Source: a virus. From it: a stretch of DNA of 33,945 nt. Position 1 is the stretch's first letter. Each line of letters starts with the position of its first letter. The notes below the pieces were generated by a model. The model saw only the letters and a program-made list of their open reading frames with translations. It did no database searches and was not told the DNA's origin. Both the position numbers and the translations under genes were made by a program. This document shows positions 16,888 to 22,969 of this stretch, one piece after another. The stretch is taken from the IMG/VR virus record IMGVR_UViG_3300013104_000058, positions 1-33,945 of that record; one strand, given 5' to 3'.

Positions 16888-18492
16888 TCAGCAGGCGAGC
16901 GTGTGTGGGCCGGTGGCGCCAGCGTTGCAGATCGGCACCGTGACCAACTGGGCCTCGTAGCACATCTTGGCGACCAGGATGCCCTGCTCGAAGAACAGCG
17001 CGGTGTAGATGTTGGTCGCCAGTGAGGCGGCGTCGTAGACGGCGTTCAGGTTGATCACGTCGGAGGTGCCCTTGATGAAGGTGCCCGCCGGGTAGATCAG
17101 CGCCTGCACGTTCGCCGGGTAGGCGATCGCGGGTGCGGTGCCAGCCGGGAACGTGGCGTCCTGCCAGTCGTAGACGAACGACGGCTGCAGGTAGCGCGCC
17201 GAGAACAGGCCCTCGACCGTCTCCTGTCCGGCGTAGGACCGGTTGTCGAGGTCGTTCTGCATGGCGGTCTTGGCGAACCAGGGCAGCACCACCTCCATCG
17301 ACGCCGTCATCGACAGCCGGTACTTGGACCGGATCCCGTCCGCGATCAGGCTGAGCGCGTCGACCAGGTCGGCGGCAGTCGAGCCGTGCGGGGTGATCGT
17401 CTTCGCGGTGCCCGCTGCGGCCACCATCGCGGCGATCACCTTGGCGTTCATCTTGTGCTGGTGGGCGACCATCGAGCCGGACAGCCACCGCTGCACCAAC
17501 TCCGGGTAGGCGGCGTTGGTGAGGATCGGGGCCTTGATGCACAGGCCGCAGGCGTCGAGCCGGACCTCCACGAACGACGGGCACGGCACCTCGAAGCAGG
17601 TCTTCGCGGTGCCCGCGATCGCCTGCGCCTCGGTCTGGCAGAAGCCCACGTTGGAGTAGATGGTGGAGAAGTCGGGACCGGAGGTGTACTTGATGCCGCC
17701 TCGGGCCACGTTCACCTCGGGCACCGACAGGATGCCTTCGGCGGTCTCACCGGCACACAGGTCGTACAGCGTCTCCGACGGGGCACACCAACCACCGGAG
17801 GCGACCAGCGACTTGCCGGGGAGCCGGGACTCCTGGGAGGCGTAGGTGAGCACCTCCATGTCGTCGGAGTGCCGGTCGATGGTGAGGTTCTCGGGGAAGT
17901 CGAGTCGGAACGAGGCGACCCCGTAGTGCTGCAGGTTCTCGTGACTGCCGTCACCGGTGGGGGAGCCGAAGCCACGCATCCGGTTCACCAGGGCGGTAGC
18001 CACGGTGTCCAGACCGTTCAGGCGGGACCCGGTCGCGAAGTCCGGCACGTCGGCAGCAGCGGTGATCGCGACCGGGGGTAGGGCGGGGCGAGCCGGACGG
18101 CGGGTCCGGGAGGCCAGGGTGGTGACGGTGGCACGGGCGGCGGGTACAGCCGTCTCGACTGATGCCTCCGCTTCGGGAGCAGCCTCTTCATCGGCCTCCT
18201 CACCAGCATCCTCCTCGGGGTCCTCTTCGTCCTCGTCCTCTTCGACGGGCTCGGTGGAGAAACGCTCACGGAGCGCGGCGGCACGGTTGCGACGGTCCTC
18301 CTCGGCGGCGACCTGCGCCTCCTGGTGGTCGGCGATCGCTTCCAGGTGCTCGGCGAGACCTTCCGCCTCGGTGATCTGCTCGATCGTCGGGTTGTCGATC
18401 GCGACGAGAGCGTCGAACGCGGTGCGGACCTCGGCTGCATACGCGACCAGGGCGGCGTCATCGAGGCTGGTGAAGTTCTGGTTCAGGTCCAC
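16888..18492 (-). CDS. major capsid protein with N-terminal scaffold-like domain
   Basis: 534 residues, GTG start at 18492 with AAGGAGCCACCC. Residues ~1-120 are helical and very acidic (Glu/Asp runs such as EPVEEDEDEEDPEED), the profile of a fused delta/scaffold domain. A basic and Ala/Pro-rich linker (~120-150) follows, where a protease could cut. From ~150 the body resembles an HK97-fold major capsid protein (PDFSTIYSNVGFCQTEAQAI, TGPHTLAC at the end). All ten cysteines lie in the body, several in pairs (CFEVPC, DACGLC). The protease that would remove the scaffold is probably the MuF-protease product encoded at 22969-25401. The N-terminal domain being scaffold is inferred from composition and position. 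Confidence 0.85.
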   Translation of the reverse strand: MDLNQNFTSLDDAALVAYAAEVRTAFDALVAIDNPTIEQITEAEGLAEHLEAIADHQEAQVAAEEDRRNRAAALRERFSTEPVEEDEDEEDPEEDAGEEADEEAAPEAEASVETAVPAARATVTTLASRTRRPARPALPPVAITAAADVPDFATGSRLNGLDTVATALVNRMRGFGSPTGDGSHENLQHYGVASFRLDFPENLTIDRHSDDMEVLTYASQESRLPGKSLVASGGWCAPSETLYDLCAGETAEGILSVPEVNVARGGIKYTSGPDFSTIYSNVGFCQTEAQAIAGTAKTCFEVPCPSFVEVRLDACGLCIKAPILTNAAYPELVQRWLSGSMVAHQHKMNAKVIAAMVAAAGTAKTITPHGSTAADLVDALSLIADGIRSKYRLSMTASMEVVLPWFAKTAMQNDLDNRSYAGQETVEGLFSARYLQPSFVYDWQDATFPAGTAPAIAYPANVQALIYPAGTFIKGTSDVINLNAVYDAASLATNIYTALFFEQGILVAKMCYEAQLVTVPICNAGATGPHTLAC

Positions 18493-18628
18493 GGGTGGCT
18501 CCTTGGTTCGGTACGTGGGTTGCGTCTCTGCGCGTCACAGCGTCATCCCGGCACCAAGGCCGTGCGAACTTCCTGAAAGGTGACCCTACACGCGCCAGAC
18601 CCCCCTGGGAACGGTCTACCCTGAGCGC
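18493..18628. promoter_or_regulatory. divergent region between capsid operon and lysis cassette
   Basis: 136 bp separate the capsid start (leftward) from the first lysis gene (rightward). A TACCCT at 18617-18622, six bases before the ATG at 18629, fits the TANNNT -10 element of actinobacterial leaderless promoters. No -35 was clear. A leftward capsid promoter would also be expected here, but I could not pin one. Confidence 0.45.
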
Positions 18629-18772
18629 ATGAGTGAGGGACCTGTCGTCAACTACACCGCCGATGCTGTCTCCGGGTTCGGAGATCCGCTTCCCGGTGGG
18701 ACGCCGGTAGTTCCCGATCTGAACCCCGAGCCGCCTCCCGAGCCGGAGCCGGAACCCGCCCCCGAGGAGTAG
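18629..18772 (+). CDS. 47-aa Pro/Glu-rich protein, first lysis-cassette gene
   Basis: 47 residues: MSEGPVVNYTADAVSGFGDP followed by a Pro-Glu tail (PEPPPEPEPEPAPEE). It is the first rightward gene and lies two bases before the next start. A TACCCT element directly upstream suggests leaderless transcription. The proline-rich tail predicts an extended chain; there is no transmembrane segment. Function is unknown. Small size and low complexity lower confidence, but its position and tight coupling support it as real. Confidence 0.6.
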   Translation: MSEGPVVNYTADAVSGFGDPLPGGTPVVPDLNPEPPPEPEPEPAPEE

Positions 18773-18774
18773 CC

Positions 18775-18861
18775 ATGAGTCGCGACGCCTTCCAGTGGAT
18801 CGTGGTCATCGAACTGCTGCTGATCCTGATCGTGCTGGTCGCCGCCCGGGTCCGCCCGTGA
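18775..18861 (+). CDS. 28-aa single-pass membrane peptide (holin-associated candidate)
   Basis: MSRDAFQWIVVIELLLILIV and then LVAARVRP: a short polar start, one hydrophobic helix and a basic tail. The stop overlaps the endolysin GTG as GTGA, so the two are likely coupled. Tiny single-TM proteins next to endolysins often act as holins, antiholins or pinholin-like factors, but nothing here proves that role. A two-TM holin candidate lies further down the same cassette. Confidence 0.6.
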   Translation: MSRDAFQWIVVIELLLILIVLVAARVRP

Positions 18862-19718
18862 CGAACCCGGTTCCGAGCGCTTCGATCGGAACCCCGTACG
18901 GGAGGCGCGGGTCGTACTGGTCGTGCAACGAGGACGCCCAGGGCAACGGCATCCATACCGGCGTCGACTATCCGGCATCGACCGGGACCACGGTGGTCGC
19001 GGCCCGGGGTGGCACCGCGCACTACTGCAACCACGGGTCCGCGTTCGGGTACCACCAGTTGGAGATCACCCCCGGTGACGGGACCCGGGACTTCTACGCC
19101 CACATGACCACCCGGACCGTCGCGGACGGCGCGAAGGTGGACACTGGGCAGCAGGTCGGGAAGGTCGGGGCCGAAGGCAACGTGACCGGACCGCACCTGC
19201 ACTTCGAGCGGCACAAGGTCGCCTCGGGTGGCTGGTCCTGTTCGATCATCACCGACCCGCAGCCCTCGATCGACTACCAGTCCACGCCGCCAGAGCCGCC
19301 AGAGCCGGAGGAACCGATGCCGAAGTACAGCCGCACCCGACTGACCAAGCCGTTGAACCCCGGCAAGGACACCTGGAAGACCCTCAACTGGGACACCATC
19401 ACCTCCGGCGACGCCGCGAAGAAGGACGCCGGGTATCTGACGTTCGGGCCGTCGGTGTTCACCGCCACTTTGACCGCGAAGGTGACGGCGTCGGGTCCGC
19501 CGATCGCGACCCGCTGGTTGGAGAAGGAGCAGCAGGGCGACAAGTGGGTCGACGCCGAGACGTATCCGCCGATGGAGCACGTCACCACGTCGGGCGACAC
19601 GTTCATCAACGACACCCGCACCCAGTCGCTGGCGAAGGGCAGGCGGCTGGTGGCGCAGATCAAACTCGGGGACGGGGGTACGGTGCAGAGCGCGGAGTTG
19701 AACGTGCTCTACTTTTAG
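18858..19718 (+). CDS. endolysin, M23 endopeptidase domain plus C-terminal beta domain
   Basis: 286 residues, GTG start overlapping the previous stop. Residues ~10-140 carry the M23 (lysostaphin/LasA) zinc-peptidase motifs: H-T-G-V-D, a FYAHM histidine and the GPHLHFER motif, so the zinc ligands look intact. A Pro/Glu linker (TPPEPPEPEEP) joins a ~133-residue C-terminal beta domain (TKPLNPGKDTWKTLNWDTI) likely to bind the cell wall. M23 enzymes cut peptide cross-bridges of peptidoglycan. An in-frame ATG at 19317 with GGAGGAACCG in front could also produce the C-terminal domain alone. No signal peptide, so release needs a holin. Confidence 0.88.
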   Translation: MTNPVPSASIGTPYGRRGSYWSCNEDAQGNGIHTGVDYPASTGTTVVAARGGTAHYCNHGSAFGYHQLEITPGDGTRDFYAHMTTRTVADGAKVDTGQQVGKVGAEGNVTGPHLHFERHKVASGGWSCSIITDPQPSIDYQSTPPEPPEPEEPMPKYSRTRLTKPLNPGKDTWKTLNWDTITSGDAAKKDAGYLTFGPSVFTATLTAKVTASGPPIATRWLEKEQQGDKWVDAETYPPMEHVTTSGDTFINDTRTQSLAKGRRLVAQIKLGDGGTVQSAELNVLYF

Positions 19719-19731
19719 CACCGAGCCTCGG

Positions 19732-20340
19732 GTGGTGACCGCGAACATGGACTTCTACTCGGGGTCGAACGAGAAGTACCTGAACCATCTGATCGACGGT
19801 GGCGCGGAGATCCTGCTGTTGCAGGAGGTGAAGGACGTCAAGGTCGCCGACCTGCTGCCGTCCGGGTGGAAGGGCTACCAGGACACCTCGTCGGAGGCGA
19901 AGGCGAACTCGGCGATCGCGGTCGACACCGCCGTGGTGAGCGTCGACAAGTTCTGGCTGGTCAAGGGCTGCAACCCGCCACCTGAGGGCGGGATGATGAC
20001 CCGCTGGCTGGCGTGCGCCCAGGTCCGGTACGAGGAGGGCGGCGTGTTCACACCGATCTCCGGGCACGCCCCGCCGCCCCGGTACTCGGAGATCCAGCCC
20101 GAGTTCAACGCGAATCTGAAGAAGGTCGTCGACTCCAACCCGGACCCGGTGGTCGGGGCGGACGCGAACCAGGACATCGACAAGTTCGCGAAGGCGATCG
20201 GGACGGGGATGAAGGCGTACGGCAAGCAGTCCGGCATCTGCCTGGTCGCGAAGTCCCCGATCACCGACGTGGTGCAGGACCACTGGGCCGAGCAGAACAA
20301 CGCATCCGACCACCCGGCGGTCTACGGCACCAAGGGGTAG
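19732..20340 (+). CDS. endonuclease/exonuclease/phosphatase (EEP) superfamily protein
   Basis: 202 residues, GTG at 19732 (a second GTG follows at 19735). It shows the spaced motifs of the EEP (DNase I/sphingomyelinase) fold: TANMDFYSG near the start, ILLLQEV with the metal-binding Glu, GHAPPPR with a conserved His, VVGADANQDI resembling the D-x-N motif, and ASDHPAVY with the catalytic D-H near the end. The residues needed for catalysis look present, at about the minimum length of the family. EEP enzymes hydrolyse phosphodiester bonds in nucleic acids, lipids or inositides. It lies between endolysin and holin, an unusual place; the substrate is unknown. No signal peptide is seen. Confidence 0.7.
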   Translation: MVTANMDFYSGSNEKYLNHLIDGGAEILLLQEVKDVKVADLLPSGWKGYQDTSSEAKANSAIAVDTAVVSVDKFWLVKGCNPPPEGGMMTRWLACAQVRYEEGGVFTPISGHAPPPRYSEIQPEFNANLKKVVDSNPDPVVGADANQDIDKFAKAIGTGMKAYGKQSGICLVAKSPITDVVQDHWAEQNNASDHPAVYGTKG

Positions 20341-20342
20341 CC

Positions 20343-20648
20343 GTGTCTGAGACGCCGGAAGACTGGGGGCCGATCCGGCGGCGGTCGACCACGGACCTGT
20401 TGATCCTGATGATCGCCGGAACCATCTGCTTCGGGGTGCTCGCGGCGGGCGCCACGATCGCGACCATCGAGATCAAGAACCCGGGCGCCGACACGTCGAC
20501 CGCCTACAAGTCGGTGCAGGATGTGATCAACACCCTGATCGGACTGTTGGCCGGGTTCCTGGCCGGACGTACCGAGTCGGCCCGACAGACCGCCGTCCGG
20601 GAGCGTCGGATCGAACGTGAGGAAGCCCGGCACGAGGAGGAGGAGTGA
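20343..20648 (+). CDS. holin, two transmembrane segments
   Basis: 101 residues from the GTG at 20343, two bases after the EEP stop, with AAGGGG upstream. Two hydrophobic helices are clear: ~17-41 ([20 protein letters not shown]) and ~60-75 ([15 protein letters not shown]). A charged Arg/Glu-rich tail follows ([16 protein letters not shown]), typical of small actinophage holins. The last codons supply the GAGGAGGA ribosome site of the next gene, whose start overlaps as GTGA. It would form the membrane lesions that let the endolysin reach the wall. Confidence 0.75.
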   Translation: MSETPEDWGPIRRRSTTDLLILMIAGTICFGVLAAGATIATIEIKNPGADTSTAYKSVQDVINTLIGLLAGFLAGRTESARQTAVRERRIEREEARHEEEE

Positions 20649-21229
20649 GCCTCTACGACCACCCGCTGCTCGGTTTCGGTCTGGCCGGGGTGTTGACGTT
20701 GGCAGCGTTGGCGGGGATACCGGGTGGCACTTCTGCGTCGGAGGCGGGAACGCTCGACACGACACCACCGGTGGGTTCTGTGGACAGAACCGGTCCGCCA
20801 GGTCCTCCGGGACCACCGGGTCCGCAGGGGCCAGCCGGACCCCAGGGGCAACCTGGGCCGAAAGGACCTACCGGGGTCTCAGGATCGGATGGTACAAACG
20901 GTCTGCCAGGCCAGCAGGGACCGTCGGGGGTTCAGGGTCCTGCTGGTAGGCGGGGGGAATCTGGTAGTCCCGGGCGCACCGGTCGCGACGGTGCGCCCGG
21001 GAAACCTGGGGCACGGGGGAAGCCTGGACGACAGGGTGTACCGGGTGCCCCCGGCCCGGTGGGGAGACGCGGACCACGGGGTCCGCAGGGCGCGGTGGGA
21101 CCGCCCGGACCCGCTCAACCACCGGGGGCCTGTGCGCCGGGGTTCACGTTCACCGTGGTCGCCGTGCACCAGCGGGCACCGGTCGACCGGGACCTGGTCA
21201 TCGAGGTGTGCGTGCAGGGCGGCCAGTGA
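20645..21229 (+). CDS. membrane-anchored collagen-like protein in the lysis cassette
   Basis: 194 residues, GTG start overlapping the holin stop. A hydrophobic helix at ~8-27 ([18 protein letters not shown]) can serve as signal anchor. A copy of the 16-bp palindrome is read in frame (GSVDRT, ~residues 44-49), directly before ~110 residues of Gly-X-Y repeats (from ~50). A short C-terminal beta domain with a Cys pair follows ([24 protein letters not shown]). This is a different protein from the tail fibre. Its cell-surface or envelope location is inferred from the anchor; its job in lysis is unknown. It could be a spanin-like or surface factor, but this is a guess. Confidence 0.75.
   Translation: MSLYDHPLLGFGLAGVLTLAALAGIPGGTSASEAGTLDTTPPVGSVDRTGPPGPPGPPGPQGPAGPQGQPGPKGPTGVSGSDGTNGLPGQQGPSGVQGPAGRRGESGSPGRTGRDGAPGKPGARGKPGRQGVPGAPGPVGRRGPRGPQGAVGPPGPAQPPGACAPGFTFTVVAVHQRAPVDRDLVIEVCVQGGQ
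20775..20790 (+). promoter_or_regulatory. 16-bp palindrome, copy 5 (in frame in the collagen-like gene)
   Basis: Perfect palindrome read through in frame as S-V-D-R-T at the junction between the N-terminal anchor region and the collagen region. It is the only copy in the rightward operon. The sense strand ends ACAGAACC, as in the other transcribed copies. Confidence 0.9.
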
Positions 21230-21243
21230 CTAGGTTCACCACC

Positions 21244-21480
21244 ATGAGCACCCTCGCACCCAGCCCCGGGACCGTGGTCCCGAACATCAGTCCAGGAGCC
21301 GTCTCCGGAGGGTGGGCCGTCACCCTCCGGCCACCGGGGAACCTGGCCCAACTCCAAGCCTGGCAGCCCCCGATCACCGGGCTCCCGGCCACCGCCTGGG
21401 GAGTCGGCACCAAGGTCACCCTCGGTGACGCCACCGATGCCCACTGGACGGGTTCGGCTTGGGCGGTCGGTCCCGGCTAG
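21244..21480 (+). CDS. 78-aa stand-alone copy of the major tail protein C-terminal domain
   Basis: 78 residues, ATG at 21244. The second half (PPITGLPATAWGVGTKVTLG, DATDAHWTGSAWAVG) matches the C-terminal domain of the major tail protein encoded at 14959-15849 (AWTPGQHIVLRDGSLAHWDG, TAWGVG), with the same ITGL, T-A-W and A-H-W-x-G-x-A-W-x-V-G positions. The first half is a short Pro/Gly-rich segment. It is the last gene of the lysis cassette and its stop overlaps that of the convergent tail fibre gene by four bases. It may be a free decoration or surface-binding domain. The match is clear by eye; the function is unknown. Confidence 0.75.
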   Translation: MSTLAPSPGTVVPNISPGAVSGGWAVTLRPPGNLAQLQAWQPPITGLPATAWGVGTKVTLGDATDAHWTGSAWAVGPG

Positions 21481-22640
21481 GGCGCCTTGATGATCTTGTA
21501 GATCATCGGTGCCGCCTGCGCCTGCGATGCCCCATAGGCCCAGGTGAACATGAACACGTCGCCTTGGTCGATGTCACTGGCCTCGATCGAGGAGTTCGCC
21601 AAGCCCGCCGACACAATGAACGCGCCACCAGCGGACAGGTAGCCGAACCGGGGTGCGTTGATACAGGACCCGCCGATCGCGAAGTCCGACGGCACCCACG
21701 GCGACTTGACCGTGGTGATCGACTGGTCGGCGTGACCGGGTGCGGCCAACGGGATATCTGCACCGGTCCGGGTGGTCTGGATGTAGAGGGTGATGTTGCC
21801 CTGGACTCGCCGTGCCCGTGCCGAGTCGATCCGCCACCCGGCCTGGGTGCCGGTCACGATGTTGGCGACCACCGACTCGTCGGCATCCTCGGGGACCGGG
21901 TGGATGAACGGCACGGTGCCTGCGGTGGCGCCGTACCGGGTGCCGAGGGTTCCGGCCATGTCGGCGTGCACGGAACCGTCACACAGGTACCAGCCTGCGG
22001 GTGCGGTCGGGCTGGACCAGTCGGCGATGGTGCCAGCCAGGATCGCGGTAGCGGGGGCACCAGTGATGGTGACGGTGGCGACCCCGGCTCCGGCTGCGAC
22101 TGAGACTCCGGCGCCGACGAAGTTGATGACGTCCGCGTCGCTCTGCAGCACCGCACCTTCGTCGTAGACGTCGACCTTCAACGCGGACACGGCGGCAGGG
22201 GCCAGGTCCGCGAGCGCGATCGAACCGTCCTGGATCTGGGCGGACCCGATCCCACCCGACAACTTCGCGGGAGTCACCTGGCCGTCACCGATCTTGGCGG
22301 TGGTGACGTTGAGGTCCGCGATCTTGGCGGTGGTGACACCTAGGTTGGCGAGTTCGGCAGTCCCGACGGACAGGTCGGTGATCTGCGGGGCACCGACCGT
22401 GTTCAGACCCAGGGTGGGGTTCGGGTAGTTCCCGGCCAGCGAACCGCCCGCCGGGCCACTGGGTCCCAGCGAGAGCAGTTGCCAGGAGTAGCCGAGCGAG
22501 TTCCAGTGGGTGGTGCCGTCCCCGTACTTGCCCTTGTGGGTGTCGGTCTCGACCCCCGGCTCACCGGCGGCAAGGATCGGGTTGGCGCTGATCCATTGTG
22601 CGGCGGTGCCGCGTCGGACCTGGATCTGTGCTTCCACCAC
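21477..22640 (-). CDS. tail fibre protein with tropism-determinant-like N-terminus
   Basis: 387 residues, GTG at 22640. The N-terminus (IQVRRGTAAQWISANPILAA, GEPGVETDTHKGKYGDGTTH) is the domain found at the start of many phage fibres, including the Bordetella Mtd N-terminal type. [14 protein letters not shown] module and a helical repeat (TDLSVGTAELANLGVTTAKI) lead to a beta module VDVYDEGAVLQSDADVINF that also occurs twice in the large fibre at 292-3822. A domain with WYLCDGS, like the collar region, follows. The tip domain is unique. It is encoded away from the tail cluster, beside the packaging genes, so it may be a second receptor-binding protein. Confidence 0.8.
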   Translation of the reverse strand: MVEAQIQVRRGTAAQWISANPILAAGEPGVETDTHKGKYGDGTTHWNSLGYSWQLLSLGPSGPAGGSLAGNYPNPTLGLNTVGAPQITDLSVGTAELANLGVTTAKIADLNVTTAKIGDGQVTPAKLSGGIGSAQIQDGSIALADLAPAAVSALKVDVYDEGAVLQSDADVINFVGAGVSVAAGAGVATVTITGAPATAILAGTIADWSSPTAPAGWYLCDGSVHADMAGTLGTRYGATAGTVPFIHPVPEDADESVVANIVTGTQAGWRIDSARARRVQGNITLYIQTTRTGADIPLAAPGHADQSITTVKSPWVPSDFAIGGSCINAPRFGYLSAGGAFIVSAGLANSSIEASDIDQGDVFMFTWAYGASQAQAAPMIYKIIKAP

Positions 22641-22649
22641 TCACCCCTG

Positions 22650-22665
22650 GTTCTGTGGACAGAAC
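22650..22665 (-). promoter_or_regulatory. 16-bp palindrome, copy 6 (intergenic)
   Basis: Perfect palindrome overlapping the TAG of the CNCGG mini-protein by one base and placed just before the tail fibre gene. Sense strand AGTTCTGTCCACAGAACC. Confidence 0.9.
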
Positions 22666-22811
22666 TACTTCGCCTGCACCGTGATGTTGCCGCCGCCGTT
22701 ACGGATCTGTGCGGCCCTGGCCTCCACCTCGGTGTTGTAGACCTTGTGCTCCCCCTTCGGGGACGTGTAGAGGAACTGCTGTTTGGCGTTCTTACCTCCG
22801 CAGTTGCACAT
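22665..22811 (-). CDS. 48-aa CNCGG-motif mini-protein (DUF7196-like)
   Basis: 48 residues from the ATG at 22811, two bases after the stop of the preceding gene. It begins MCNCGGKNAKQQFLY and ends NGGGNITVQAK. A start of M-x-CNCGG is a recurrent signature of short structural-region proteins in actinophages (DUF7196-type, from memory). The two cysteines could bind metal. It sits between the protease polyprotein and the tail fibre gene. Function is unknown. Confidence 0.75.
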   Translation of the reverse strand: MCNCGGKNAKQQFLYTSPKGEHKVYNTEVEARAAQIRNGGGNITVQAK

Positions 22812-22813
22812 CG

Positions 22814-22969
22814 CTACTCTCCGGTGTCCATCGGTTCCCCGAAGTCTTCGGGACCGTTGTCGGCGACGGTGCCCATCACCGCGTCGTCACCAGCGTTGGT
22901 GTCGACGAACTTGCTGGGGTCGGGGTACTCGGCCACCGGTCCCTGGTCGTCTTCCTTCTTCTTCACCAT
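22814..22969 (-). CDS. 51-aa acidic mini-protein after the MuF-protease gene
   Basis: 51 residues; its ATG at 22969 shares one base with the TAA of the protease gene (TAATG), with AGGAGTG upstream. Sequence MVKKKEDDQGPVAEYPDPSK then acidic (Asp/Glu) residues to DFGEPMDTGE. No TM segment or known motif. Position, overlap and clean ribosome site make it a likely real gene. Function is unknown. Confidence 0.7.
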   Translation of the reverse strand: MVKKKEDDQGPVAEYPDPSKFVDTNAGDDAVMGTVADNGPEDFGEPMDTGE

